Positions 53,166 through 62,679 of a DNA stretch of 64,000 nucleotides are shown here, in pieces; within the stretch, counting starts at the first letter, position 1; each line of letters starts with the position of its first letter. Position numbers and translations under genes: made by a program. The stretch is from Shewanella avicenniae (GTDB lineage: Bacteria; Pseudomonadota; Gammaproteobacteria; Enterobacterales; Shewanellaceae). Under the pieces are notes generated by a model. That model was not told where the DNA came from. It made no database searches and saw only the letters and a list, made by a program, of their open reading frames with translations. The stretch covers positions 1,240,001 through 1,304,000 of the forward strand of contig NZ_CP071503.1 of the NCBI RefSeq assembly GCF_017354945.1, given 5' to 3'.

Positions 53166-53432
53166 ATAGTTTGTGAAATCAGTGAACTAGTGTTTAGGCT
53201 ATCATTGTCATCGTAACTCAAGCAATCTGCGAGGGTGGCATCATCGACAATTGGCGCTATAGTTAGCTAGATTGAATTAACCTCGAAAAATCTGCTCAAT
53301 AACGGCGGACGGGTATAAATTTCCTTGATCATCATCATGTATTTATCTTTATTCAATCGCTAACATTGAGCGAAGTCTGCGTGCGTTAACTAAAATTTAA
53401 CCAGTTAACGGCCCCTTACAATGGAGAGCCCT

Positions 53433-53987
53433 ATGCTGCAAAGGTTGCAAAACGATCATAAGCACATTGCTGTACTGCTCAATCTGCTTAAAGGAAAGTA
53501 TCAAAAGCTTGCTGATGGGGAGACTGTGAATTTTGCCCTCGTTCGTGACGTTGTCGAATACATGCAAGGCTACACTGAGCATAGCCATCATCCGTTAGAA
53601 GATATTGTGTACGAATACTATCTCGAAAGGTTTGCGCGACAAGATTCAGCACAGCGACTCAGTACTGAGCACCAGAAGTTAGTCGATTCCTCTTCAGCGT
53701 TGGCTGCGACATTGAATTTGATCTTGAATGATATTGTGGTTGCAAAAGACAAACTGGTCGAAGAGCTTAAAGACTACGTCACCATGCAGGAAGAGCATTT
53801 GCGATTTGAAGAGCAAAACGTTTTTCCATTGCTAGAAAAAACCATGACCGCTGAAGATTGGCAAAATGTCTCGGCCATGTGCAGTGAGCGTTTAGTTGAT
53901 GACCCATTATTCACCGCAGGTGACGACCTCGTTTTTGAGGAATTGCGTCAATATATTCAGACCGTCGACCCTGCATCGCTCAATTAA
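53433..53987 (+). CDS. Hemerythrin-domain protein
   Basis: This is a 184-residue protein with a hemerythrin-like HHE four-helix bundle: HKHIAVLLNLLKG, YTEHSHHPLEDIVYEYYLERF, STEHQKLVDSS and EEHLRFEEQNVFPLLEKTM supply the His/Glu ligands of a di-iron site. Related proteins bind oxygen or NO or protect against oxidative stress. The start at 53433 has GGAG at 53423-53426; an ATG at 53421 lies before that site. It is a single-gene unit with its own terminator. Substrate and role are not known. Confidence 0.9.
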   Translation: MLQRLQNDHKHIAVLLNLLKGKYQKLADGETVNFALVRDVVEYMQGYTEHSHHPLEDIVYEYYLERFARQDSAQRLSTEHQKLVDSSSALAATLNLILNDIVVAKDKLVEELKDYVTMQEEHLRFEEQNVFPLLEKTMTAEDWQNVSAMCSERLVDDPLFTAGDDLVFEELRQYIQTVDPASLN

Positions 53988-54008
53988 TCTAAATTTTTCT
54001 AAAAAAAG

Positions 54009-54031
54009 ACCGGAGAAATCCGGTTTTTTTA
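54009..54031 (+). terminator. Terminator after the hemerythrin gene
   Basis: ACCGGA / TCCGGT with GAAA loop (54015-54018), then TTTTTTT. Strong intrinsic terminator. Confidence 0.92.
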
Positions 54032-54316
54032 TTGTTGCGATATAGCTAAATCATCTTTACAAAGTTACTCAAAATGTGATTGAAAAGTATTCAAGATGTT
54101 GAATTTAAATAAACAACTGATGAGAACAAGCTAAACGTTTGTCTTCGCCTCTGAATTGATATGGCAAAACAGCATAAATGATATGGGTTTTGCTATACGT
54201 TTGTTACTAGCCAATCTGCGGATGTTTATCTATTATACAACTTATACCTTATGGTAACTGGCAGAAATTTAACAACATTTTCTGTCGAGGTTTTGGCAGT
54301 CGCCGGAGATTTGACA
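54032..54316 (+). other. Upstream region of the minor-pilin operon
   Basis: This is 285 bp of A+T-rich DNA without a gene. It must contain the operon promoter. No sigma-54 element with correct GG-N10-GC spacing was found. An in-frame ATG at 54251 would extend pilV by 22 residues but gives a prepilin leader far longer than usual, so I treat this DNA as non-coding. Confidence 0.4.
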
Positions 54317-54868
54317 TTGTCTAAAGTAAAGAGAGCAGGATTCTCTCTCATCGAGGTCATGGTAGCGCTGGTTATCTTAGTGATCGGCCTGATCGGTATT
54401 TTCAATTTACACATCGTCGCTAAGCGCTCGAGCTTCGAGTCGTTTCAGCAAACCACAGCCGCGTTTCTGGCCAATGACATTCTTCATAGAATGAAACTCA
54501 ACAAGACCGAGCTTGCTAACTATGCTGGAACTTACGGTCCTCTTGCTTCTGGTGACACCGAGCCAACTGTTTGCGATGTGTCTGGAGCAAGTTGTTCATC
54601 TGCAGATATGAGAATTTGGGATATCTATCAGTGGCGCTGGCTTTTCTCTGGTGATGCAGAACTTACATCCTCTAGTACATCTGTGGGCGGGTTAGATTCC
54701 ACTTCGGCCTGTATTACTGTAGGAACTGACAGGAACGTTACCATCGCAATCGCATGGAAAGGTATTCAAGAAACTGCTGGAACCTCCATTAACGACTCTA
54801 CATGTGGTACGAGTTTGGGTAAAAAGCGACGTTTGTTTGTACTTACATCAGTAATAGAGCAGGGATGA
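54317..54868 (+). CDS. pilV: Type IV minor pilin PilV
   Basis: This is a 183-residue prepilin. The class III leader is very short, MSKVKRAG, cleaved before FSLIEVMVALVILVIGLIGI, with Glu5 present. The rest has WRW and paired cysteines typical of PilV. Start: a TTG at 54317 with GGAG eight bases upstream; a TTG at 54311 is too close. PilV, PilW and PilX prime pilus assembly with PilY1 at the tip. First gene of pilV-pilW-pilX-pilY1-pilE-tapY2; overlaps pilW. Confidence 0.9.
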   Translation: MSKVKRAGFSLIEVMVALVILVIGLIGIFNLHIVAKRSSFESFQQTTAAFLANDILHRMKLNKTELANYAGTYGPLASGDTEPTVCDVSGASCSSADMRIWDIYQWRWLFSGDAELTSSSTSVGGLDSTSACITVGTDRNVTIAIAWKGIQETAGTSINDSTCGTSLGKKRRLFVLTSVIEQG

Positions 54869-54870
54869 GC

Positions 54871-55839
54871 ATGAAGTTAATCGGCAAAAATGGCTTTTCT
54901 CTTGTCGAACTGATGGTCGCGATGGTTATCAGTTTGTTTTTGACGTTGGGCGTCTTTGCAATGTTCAGTATGTCCGCGACCAATGTAACGACTACAGGAC
55001 AGTACAATCAATTACAGGAAAATGGACGTCTAGCTTTAGCTATTATTTCTCAAGATATTGAACAACTTGGTTTTTTTGGTGATGTAACAGGAACCGATTT
55101 TATCATTGATTCCAACACAACTATTGTTGGAGCCATTTCGGACGATTGTGTAGGTGCCGGTCAAAATAATGCAACATTGCCAAATACAGAGTCAGCTCAT
55201 TTTCGACGAGTTTGGGGCTATGAGGCCGGCGTAAGTGGTTCCATAACTTGCGGAAGTACAGCGCTAGATGCAATAGATGGTACAGACGTTATACAAATAA
55301 AACGACTTGTCGGTCCTGCAGGTGTATCTGCTGGATATAACGTTGCAACGAATTCGAGTCAGATTTGGTTTTATGGGGCTAGTGCGAATGTTCCATCGGA
55401 TGCTAATTTACTGCTAACTAATAGTCGAGTTTGGGGATATCAGCACCATATTTACTATCTGCAAACTTTAAATGAGATCCCTGTTTTATCGCGAAAAGCT
55501 TTGTCTTCGTCAGGAATGAACATCGAAGACCAACTGGTCGAAGGTATAGAAAATATGCGGATTTTGTATGGTTATGATGAGGACGGGGATGATGCCGCTG
55601 AAAGTTTTCTTCCTGTTGCCAACGTAACTAATATGATGTGGGACAATCAATCGTTTCAACGAATCGTAGCCGTTAAAATTTTTCTACTTGTCCGCACGAT
55701 TGAACAAGACCCGAGCTACACAAACGATATTACATATCAATTGGGTGATAAAACGGTTGGGCCATTTGATGACCATTTTCGCCGCAAAGTGTTAGCAACA
55801 ACAGTAATGTTGGAAAACCCCGTTTTAATTAGGAATTGA
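54871..55839 (+). CDS. pilW: Type IV minor pilin PilW
   Basis: This is a 322-residue prepilin with leader MKLIGKNG, cleaved before FSLVELMVAMVISLFLTLGVF (Glu5 present). PilW-type globular domain: LQENGRLALAIISQDIEQLGFFG and, near the end, VEGIENMRILYGYDEDGD and VAVKIFLLVRT. I choose the ATG at 54871 because AGGGA at 54860-54864 is well spaced for it; the ATG at 54865 overlaps the pilV stop. A+T-rich like its neighbours. Confidence 0.92.
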   Translation: MKLIGKNGFSLVELMVAMVISLFLTLGVFAMFSMSATNVTTTGQYNQLQENGRLALAIISQDIEQLGFFGDVTGTDFIIDSNTTIVGAISDDCVGAGQNNATLPNTESAHFRRVWGYEAGVSGSITCGSTALDAIDGTDVIQIKRLVGPAGVSAGYNVATNSSQIWFYGASANVPSDANLLLTNSRVWGYQHHIYYLQTLNEIPVLSRKALSSSGMNIEDQLVEGIENMRILYGYDEDGDDAAESFLPVANVTNMMWDNQSFQRIVAVKIFLLVRTIEQDPSYTNDITYQLGDKTVGPFDDHFRRKVLATTVMLENPVLIRN

Positions 55840-55840
55840 T

Positions 55841-56320
55841 ATGAAAAATAAAAAACGACAATCAGGTGTAGTGTTATTTTTTGCATTGATTCTTTTAGTC
55901 ATTATGACTTTCATTGGCGTTGCATTAGCAATGAACGCAGGTCAGTCACTCCGAATGGCTGGAGCTGGTTCCGAAAGAATTGAGGCGAAGGCTATTGCCG
56001 ATGGTCGAATGATGTTTGTTATAAACAAGAATTCAGGTGCAGCGTTTGCAAATCTTTCGTCGGAATCTACCGCATCTGATGAAACGCCACAGTTGACTAT
56101 GCCAACGCTTCCCTCTGAAGAGGATTCATTAACAGTCTCTCCTATGCCCAGCGACGCCGTAAGAGACGTAGGGTGCCAACGTACAAGTAACGCGATGTCG
56201 ACCAATCTTGTAAGTTGCAAGAGGATTGAAATTAGAAGTCGTGCGGCTTATGGCAAAAATGATTTGGGCATTATTGAAGTTGCCACAGGTGTTGAACAGC
56301 AAGTGCTAACAGGTAACTAG
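55841..56320 (+). CDS. pilX: Type IV pilus assembly protein PilX
   Basis: This is a 159-residue pilin-like protein with the N-terminus MKNKKRQSG, then VVLFFALILLVIMTFIGVALAM. The residue five after the Gly is Phe, not Glu; several PilX proteins lack Glu5 as well. GAGSERIEAKAIADGR follows, the PilX N-terminal block. It starts 1 bp after pilW. Confidence 0.88.
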   Translation: MKNKKRQSGVVLFFALILLVIMTFIGVALAMNAGQSLRMAGAGSERIEAKAIADGRMMFVINKNSGAAFANLSSESTASDETPQLTMPTLPSEEDSLTVSPMPSDAVRDVGCQRTSNAMSTNLVSCKRIEIRSRAAYGKNDLGIIEVATGVEQQVLTGN

Positions 56321-56323
56321 ACT

Positions 56324-59300
56324 ATGAATACAGTAAAATTGTTAACAGTTTCCATATCTGCAATTGCCACGCTGTTAGTGTCGGCTGCGACTTCTTTCGC
56401 TGATGATACTGAACTCTATGTGATTGATTCTACAGTTAGAGTCGGAAAGCGTCCGCAAATATTATTCATCTTTGATAACTCAGGCAGTATGTCGACTGAA
56501 GATGAAAACGCGATCAGTACCTATTGTTCAGCGGAGGAAAAAGCAGCTGAAGTTTGTAATTATCCTGAAGGATTTGAAACGTATTTAAATAGTTACTCAG
56601 GGTATATTAATGAAAAGGGGATCTATTGGAATGCGGGTGGAATCGATAATACAAGCCTAGCACCCACGCCAGATGATCCAAATGATGCTCGTCGTTTTTA
56701 TTTAAATAATAATAACTGTAATACAGCTAAAAAAACGTTGGAGGAAAAAGGCCGTTACACTGGTTACTTTAGAGAGTTTAATAAAAATCGATGGGAGCCA
56801 TTAGCAAATAATAATGGTTTTAACGATAATGATATTGTTGATTGTTTTGAAGATATCATAAATAAAGACCCAAAAAATCCTGGCAGTGATAGGCAGGGGA
56901 AAACAGCTACCCCATTTGCTGATGGTTATCCAGTAAACACAGCAAAAATGTATACAACTGGTGCTTCAGACACCGATGCAAAATTCAGTTTAGACAACAC
57001 CGAATTTGGTAAGGAACCGCCCGTAACGCTTTACACTGCGCATTACTTAGTTTGGTATAAGTGGGTGACTACGACAGAAGCAGGTCAGTCAAGTGGTGGC
57101 ACAGGTACGCGTTTGGATGTCGCGAAAGCCGCATTAACTTCAGCATTAGATACGCTGGCAATACCGATCGATGCCGCGTTAGCTGTTTTCAATCTCAATT
57201 ATCCAGCAGAAAATGACGCAGACGGTGGTCGAATTATTTATGACATGCATGAAATGACGTCGACCAATAAGACAGCTTTAACCTCTTTAATAAATGGAAT
57301 GCCTGCTCAGACTAACACGCCATTATGTGAGACTTTGTATGAAGCTTATAAGTATTTTAGCGGCGGGTCAGTAGAGTTTGGCAACGATGATGTAAATCCG
57401 AGTGGTACAGGCAATGGACATGTCGAAGGTTATGTAGCGAACAGTCCTCCAAATGTTTTTGGTGATGGACCTTATATTTCTCCATTTAAAACCTGTGAAG
57501 ATACAGCTTATATTATTTATATCACGGATGGTGCTCCAACCTTAGATAAAGCTGCTGATGGGCAAATTTCAGAACTCATTTCTGGTGCTAAAGTTGATGC
57601 CGATTATTCGCCAGTGACCTTTATCAATGATGACGAGGTAGAAGAAGAAAGCTATATGCCGGCTCTTGCTGCATATATGTTCAATAATGACGTTGTAGTC
57701 GGGCCTACGGATTCAGAAGGAAATGACAATAAGCAGAATGTAAGGCTTTACACGATTGGATTTTCTGATGGTGCCGATAGGGCTGCAAAAATTCTTAATG
57801 AAGCTGCGTTACGCGGTGGAAACGAAACAGTTGACACTAATGGCATCTCCACGGGTTATTACAGGGCACATACGGGTTTAGATCTGGTTGATGCGATAGA
57901 TAATACGTTGAAGTCAATTTTGAGTGTTGATTTGTCATTTACATCTCCAAGTATTGCAAGTAATAATTTTGACAAAACACAAACCTATAACTCTGCGTAT
58001 TTTGCCATGTTTTTGCCAGGCAGTGGGCCTCGTTGGAGCGGTAACCTTAAAAAACTCAAAGTTAATTCTAAGGGTGAGTTGGTTGGCCCTGACGGAGAAT
58101 TAGGAGTAGTTGACTCCGATGGTAACATTGCCACCACAACCTGTACCTTTTGGAACTCCTGTCCTCAAAACAATACAGATGGTAATAAGGTCAAATCTGG
58201 TGGTGTGCTACCTGCGCTTCGTGATGCACTTACCGACCGAGTCATCTTCACCAATAGTGGTGACTCACTAATTCCACTAAGTGATGTTTCCGACTCCGAC
58301 TTAGCAGTGGCATTGGGAGGGGGGATAGATAGTACCGGTGTCACACCTTATAGGAACTGGATTTATGGTGTGGATGTTGATGATGAAGATCGTGACGGTA
58401 ATATTTCAGACGCACGTGAAGATATTATGGGCGATCCGCTTCATTCCAAACCGTTAGCCATCAATTTCGGCCCATCGACAACGAACTTAGATGTTCGAAT
58501 TATTCTTGGCACCAACCAAGGGTTGGTACATATGTTTAAAGATTCTGATTCGGGTAGTAAGGACTTTTCCGTAGGATCTGTTTCAGAATCTTGGGCTTTT
58601 ATTCCATCAGAACTTGTAAGTAACGTACCTACGTTAAGGACTGATGACTCAACCGGTCAACATAGTGTTTACGGTATGGATTTATCTCCAATTTCATATG
58701 TTGAGACTTCTACGTCAGGTGCAGTAACTAAGGCTTGGGTATATTTAGGAATGCGTCGAGGTGGGTCATCTTATTACGCACTAGATATTTCAAGCCCTGA
58801 TGCTCCAAAATTTGGATGGACGATTACTCCTTCTACCACGGGATATGAAGACCTTGGGCAAACTTGGTCGGAACCTGTGGTGACTAAAATTCCTGGTTAT
58901 GAAGGTACAGTGCTGATTTTCGGCGGAGGCTATCCTTCTGCAACTGCAAACGGTCAAGCAATTTACATCGCCGATGCTTTTACTGGCAACTTAGTAAGGT
59001 CTTTCACTACTTCTGGATTGGATAGTGTTCCGAATCGAGTAGCAATCTTGGATAGTAATAACGATGGGATAACTGATCGCGTTTATGCTTCTGATATTTC
59101 AGGAAACATATGGCGTATGGACTTAGCCGGAACGGATAATACAAAGTGGACAATATTTAAGTTTGCTTCTGTTGGCGGTACTGATGCTAATGCCAGAATG
59201 TTCTTTGCTGAACCAACGGTGGCTCAGACACAGTTTTCTAATATAAGTTCAGAGACAGTAGATGGCGTTACCACTAATAGTTATCAAACCATTCCTTATG

Positions 59301-59914
59301 ATGCTGTGACAATAGGAACTGGCAACAGAACGCATCCTCTCGATGTCACAACAAATGATATGTTCTATGTTTTTCAAGACAGAAATGTTGTTAGTAAAAA
59401 TTTCGACGGCACAGTAAATTCTATTCCGTCTGCTCTAACAATCGATAATCTGTACAACGTAAGTTCAGCTGCACCTAGTAGTGAAAATGAGTATATTTTG
59501 TTTGGTGAAAAACGAGGCTGGTACTTTGATTATTCGGTTGCTGGTGAGAAGACGCTATCAGCCTCCCTCATTTTTAATGGACAAGTTCATTTTACCTCGT
59601 TTATTCCTCCAGTGAATGCAACACCAGATTACGACGCTGGTGTATGTGGCTATTCTGCAGGAGAGGGGCGACTCTATGTATTTGATCTTCATCGAGGCAC
59701 GAGGAGCTATAGTCAAATTTACTATGAACTTGGACAACGTGTTCCTGATACTCCCCAGATTGTTATCCCTGAACCTGATGAGGGAGAGGAAGCTCAAGCT
59801 TATCTGATCGGTGTTGGAAAGGGCGAGAGAGAAAATGGTCAATATACAGGGACTATTAGCCTCGGTGGCGGTTTGACAACGAACCGTATCTATTACCACG
59901 TGAATGAGAACTAA
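56324..59914 (+). CDS. pilY1: Pilus tip adhesin / assembly protein PilY1
   Basis: This 1196-residue exported protein has a signal peptide at residues 1-26. A von Willebrand A-type region begins at about residue 46, with the metal-site motif DNSGS at 51-55 and ITDGAPT later. The C-terminal half is the PilY1 beta-propeller (DIMGDPLHSKPLAINFG, ILGTNQGLVHMF, YYALDISSPDAPKFGW), and a calcium loop DSNNDGITD lies at about 910-918. PilY1 sits at the tip and links adhesion, calcium-controlled retraction and surface sensing. Length is usual (P. aeruginosa, about 1160). The reading frame is A+T-rich. Confidence 0.93.
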   Translation: MNTVKLLTVSISAIATLLVSAATSFADDTELYVIDSTVRVGKRPQILFIFDNSGSMSTEDENAISTYCSAEEKAAEVCNYPEGFETYLNSYSGYINEKGIYWNAGGIDNTSLAPTPDDPNDARRFYLNNNNCNTAKKTLEEKGRYTGYFREFNKNRWEPLANNNGFNDNDIVDCFEDIINKDPKNPGSDRQGKTATPFADGYPVNTAKMYTTGASDTDAKFSLDNTEFGKEPPVTLYTAHYLVWYKWVTTTEAGQSSGGTGTRLDVAKAALTSALDTLAIPIDAALAVFNLNYPAENDADGGRIIYDMHEMTSTNKTALTSLINGMPAQTNTPLCETLYEAYKYFSGGSVEFGNDDVNPSGTGNGHVEGYVANSPPNVFGDGPYISPFKTCEDTAYIIYITDGAPTLDKAADGQISELISGAKVDADYSPVTFINDDEVEEESYMPALAAYMFNNDVVVGPTDSEGNDNKQNVRLYTIGFSDGADRAAKILNEAALRGGNETVDTNGISTGYYRAHTGLDLVDAIDNTLKSILSVDLSFTSPSIASNNFDKTQTYNSAYFAMFLPGSGPRWSGNLKKLKVNSKGELVGPDGELGVVDSDGNIATTTCTFWNSCPQNNTDGNKVKSGGVLPALRDALTDRVIFTNSGDSLIPLSDVSDSDLAVALGGGIDSTGVTPYRNWIYGVDVDDEDRDGNISDAREDIMGDPLHSKPLAINFGPSTTNLDVRIILGTNQGLVHMFKDSDSGSKDFSVGSVSESWAFIPSELVSNVPTLRTDDSTGQHSVYGMDLSPISYVETSTSGAVTKAWVYLGMRRGGSSYYALDISSPDAPKFGWTITPSTTGYEDLGQTWSEPVVTKIPGYEGTVLIFGGGYPSATANGQAIYIADAFTGNLVRSFTTSGLDSVPNRVAILDSNNDGITDRVYASDISGNIWRMDLAGTDNTKWTIFKFASVGGTDANARMFFAEPTVAQTQFSNISSETVDGVTTNSYQTIPYDAVTIGTGNRTHPLDVTTNDMFYVFQDRNVVSKNFDGTVNSIPSALTIDNLYNVSSAAPSSENEYILFGEKRGWYFDYSVAGEKTLSASLIFNGQVHFTSFIPPVNATPDYDAGVCGYSAGEGRLYVFDLHRGTRSYSQIYYELGQRVPDTPQIVIPEPDEGEEAQAYLIGVGKGERENGQYTGTISLGGGLTTNRIYYHVNEN

Positions 59915-59915
59915 G

Positions 59916-60311
59916 ATGACTAGGATGGTAAAAAAGGCGAGTGGTTTTACGCTGATTGAAGTGATGATCGTGGTGGTGATTATTGGGATTTTGGCGTCAA
60001 TCGCTTATCCGTCATACATCGATTTTGTTACGCGTAGTAACCGCGCAGAGGCTCATGCGGCATTGATGAAAGTGGCGAATTTGCAGGAACAATATTATCT
60101 CGACAATCGTAAATATACCTCTTCTATGAGTGATATAGGTGTGCCAGTATCTACTGCTAGTAACTATTATGAAATTTCTACCACTGTGGCCAGTGGAGGT
60201 TTTACTACTTTTGCTAAAGTTGTTTCTAGTAGCGTTCAGAAGCGTGATACTCAATGCCAAGAAATGTCGATAAATGATAAGGGTGAGAAAAAACCTTCGG
60301 AGTGCTGGTAA
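59916..60311 (+). CDS. pilE: Type IV minor pilin PilE
   Basis: This is a 131-residue pilin with leader MTRMVKKASG, cleaved before FTLIEVMIVVVIIGILASIAYPSY. Two cysteines near the end (TQCQEMSINDKGEKKPSEC) form the D-loop disulfide. The start at 59916 is two bases after the pilY1 stop; an in-frame ATG at 59904 inside pilY1 is less likely. A short PilE after pilY1 is the usual order. Confidence 0.93.
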   Translation: MTRMVKKASGFTLIEVMIVVVIIGILASIAYPSYIDFVTRSNRAEAHAALMKVANLQEQYYLDNRKYTSSMSDIGVPVSTASNYYEISTTVASGGFTTFAKVVSSSVQKRDTQCQEMSINDKGEKKPSECW

Positions 60312-60607
60312 TGAAATTATTGCTAACTCTAGCTATTTTAATGAGCTGTGCTGTATCGCAATCAGCATTTGCGGCAGCCAAAGTGAGCTATAAATGCTAT
60401 TTGGAAACGACGAAAGGTCACGAAGTGGCATTTTACCGTTGGAGTGATGAGAACATCGTCTCGAAAGTTGCCGGGTTGTCTGCGTCAAAGCGTAAAGATA
60501 ACAAAGGCAAAACCTACTATGTGAAGCAAGCGGTTGAGTGCGTGCCTCAGAGTGAAGAGTTTAGCTCAAAAGCTGCGCAGAAATTGGATAAAAAGACGCT
60601 GAGATAA
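60311..60607 (+). CDS. TapY2-like exported protein
   Basis: This is a 98-residue protein with a signal peptide (MKLLLTLAILMSCAVSQSAFA) and two cysteines in the mature part (SYKCYLETTK, AVECVPQ). Its start overlaps the pilE stop by one base (TAATG). Small proteins of this type follow pilE in Aeromonas (TapY2) and Shewanella; I assign it from position and general look. Role unknown. Confidence 0.75.
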   Translation: MKLLLTLAILMSCAVSQSAFAAAKVSYKCYLETTKGHEVAFYRWSDENIVSKVAGLSASKRKDNKGKTYYVKQAVECVPQSEEFSSKAAQKLDKKTLR

Positions 60608-60628
60608 GCGGTTAAGGTAAAGAAGGTG

Positions 60629-60672
60629 AAAGCCGTGGAGATATTAACATCACCACGGCTTTAGTATTTTTA
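60629..60672 (+). terminator. Terminator after the pilin operon
   Basis: AAAGCCGTGG (60629-60638) / CCACGGCTTT (60653-60662) with a 14-nt loop, then AGTATTTTT. Moderately strong. Confidence 0.75.
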
Positions 60673-60784
60673 CAGCGCTTAAAAATTTGTTCCGACACAA
60701 TTGGGCCAGTTATTTAAGATGTCATCTAAGTGCGGTTAGCCGTTTTGCACCGACATCATCACACGTTGGCTGCTACTCAAAATG

Positions 60785-62497
60785 TTAGCCATTGCCTTCG
60801 AGATAGCGTTTACGCTTTTTCGGCTTCAACTTTTCAATATCCACCAAGACCACGCCATCAATACAATCACCAAAATCGGCATCAATACCAAAATCTAAGA
60901 AGCTGACGCCATTGTTTTGGCATAGCTCTGCATATTGCTTATAGAGTGTTGGAACGGCTGCGCCCATGGTGGCAAGTGTCTGTTTAAGCACCTTAAAAGC
61001 GTGTTCATAATCCAACCCACTATAGAGCGCATTAAGCTCCTCCCTGCGGTTGGCACTGATTTCATAAGGGTGAAATGAGTTGGCTAAAACGCTATCGGCA
61101 GGGAAATGTTTTTGATAGAAATGGACGAGCATCTCTTTAGCTAACGCAGGGAGTTGATTGCTGATGGTTACCGGACCAAATAGATAGCGATACTCCGGAT
61201 TTTTTGCCAAGAAGGCGCCAATTCCGACCCAAAGATAGTCGAGGCTGCGTTTGCCCCAATATTTAGGTTGAACAAAGCTTCTGCCGAGTTCTAATCCTTG
61301 TTCAAAATAGCGCTCAAACTCCTGACTATATTGAAACAAGGATTCGCTATATAAGGTTTGGCTTTGTTGATGCAAAAGCTTGGCGCTCGCGAAGCGGTAG
61401 GCGCCAACAATCTCTAATTCATCTCGATCCCATAACACTAAGTGCCAGTAATGTGGGTCATATTGGTCGGTATCTCGGCGTTTGCCCGTACCTTCACCAA
61501 CAGCGCGAAACGATATTTCACGTAGCCGTCCGATCTCGCGCATAATGGGGCTGGCGTCGTGGTGGCGGTATAGATAAATCTGTTTCTCATCTGGGGTTTC
61601 GCCCAGCAATTCGCATTCTGAGAGCGCGCGTTGTAATGCTTGGCGGTCTTCCGGATGCGCAATGGCGCTTTGGGTTTTGAAAATGCCAGGCCGGTTTTTA
61701 CCGATCCGATAAAGATGGTTTTTCAGCAGGTTTACTTTGGTTTTAATCGTGAAATCATTGCCCGAAATTGCATCTGCAGGGATCAATCCACCGATGCGAA
61801 CAGGGAAGGTGCGATTACTTTGTTTAAACATCTCCTTGACCAACATCAGCGTCGCCAAAGGCTTATAGATCATTGATGCGCCGTAGAAGGCGGCTGAGTT
61901 TTTTGCGTTGACGTACATAGGCAATAAGGGCGCATTACAACTGGTGGCGATTCTAAGAAAGCCTGAATGCCAGCGGGTATCTCTAACGCCATTTGGCCGT
62001 AAACGTGATACTTCACCGGCGGGGAAAATCAGCACTGCACCGTCATTGTGTAAGTGCTGATGAATCTTCTCTAGCTGCTGTTTTGGCGTACCACCCGTCA
62101 TATTTCTCACTGGTAGTAGCAGGCTATGCAGCGGTGGCAGATGCATCAACAATTCATTTGCCACCACTTTTAAGTCGGCACGGACTTCACTAATTAGTTT
62201 GATGAGCACTAAGGCATCGAGCGAGCCGATAGGGTGGTTGGCAAAAATCACTACTCGGCCAGATGGGGGCAAATTTTCTAATTCAACGTCTGGCACAGTG
62301 TAAGAGATATTAAAGCACTGCAGTACTTGCTCGACAAAATCGACGCCCTGCAGATGGCTAAATTGAGTAGCAATTTCATTGCATTGTTGCTCGTTGAGCA
62401 TATATCGCAGCATCGCCTTTGTGGGCTTTGCCAACCAAGGTTTGTTATTGATCGTGGGAAGGTTATCTGCGACGACTTTTTCGACAGTGAATATCAT
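60785..62497 (-). CDS. Two-domain acyltransferase, OlsF-like (PlsC domain + GNAT domain)
   Basis: This is a 570-residue protein. The N-terminal half is a lysophospholipid acyltransferase domain (FANHPIGSLDALVL with His88, NMTGGTPKQQLEKI, VLIFPAGEVSR). The C-terminal half is an OlsB-type N-acyltransferase (GNAT-like: WHLVLWDRDELEIVGAYR, ELGRSFVQPKYWGKRSLDYLWVGIGAFLAKN). This fused form is known as OlsF, which makes ornithine lipids in some bacteria; here that role is inferred from architecture. I start at the ATG at 62495-62497 with AAGG well spaced; an upstream in-frame start would add 22 residues. Confidence 0.87.
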   Translation of the reverse strand: MIFTVEKVVADNLPTINNKPWLAKPTKAMLRYMLNEQQCNEIATQFSHLQGVDFVEQVLQCFNISYTVPDVELENLPPSGRVVIFANHPIGSLDALVLIKLISEVRADLKVVANELLMHLPPLHSLLLPVRNMTGGTPKQQLEKIHQHLHNDGAVLIFPAGEVSRLRPNGVRDTRWHSGFLRIATSCNAPLLPMYVNAKNSAAFYGASMIYKPLATLMLVKEMFKQSNRTFPVRIGGLIPADAISGNDFTIKTKVNLLKNHLYRIGKNRPGIFKTQSAIAHPEDRQALQRALSECELLGETPDEKQIYLYRHHDASPIMREIGRLREISFRAVGEGTGKRRDTDQYDPHYWHLVLWDRDELEIVGAYRFASAKLLHQQSQTLYSESLFQYSQEFERYFEQGLELGRSFVQPKYWGKRSLDYLWVGIGAFLAKNPEYRYLFGPVTISNQLPALAKEMLVHFYQKHFPADSVLANSFHPYEISANRREELNALYSGLDYEHAFKVLKQTLATMGAAVPTLYKQYAELCQNNGVSFLDFGIDADFGDCIDGVVLVDIEKLKPKKRKRYLEGNG

Positions 62498-62679
62498 GCT
62501 CGGCCTTATAGATAGATAAGTGCATGCCGAGCTGGCTGCGCAGCTTACGGCAGTATTGAGCACACTTTAAGCATGATGTTTGACTGAGATATGAAGCCTG
62601 AATGGCAAAATTATGACAACGAGTAAGCGCAATGCCCGACCTTTTTAGTGACGTCGGGCATTCATGTGTAGAAGAGGGC

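Noticed and set aside
54150..54200. Possible sigma-54 promoter (TGGCA ... GC) before pilV
   Set aside because: Only seven bases separate GG and GC instead of ten.
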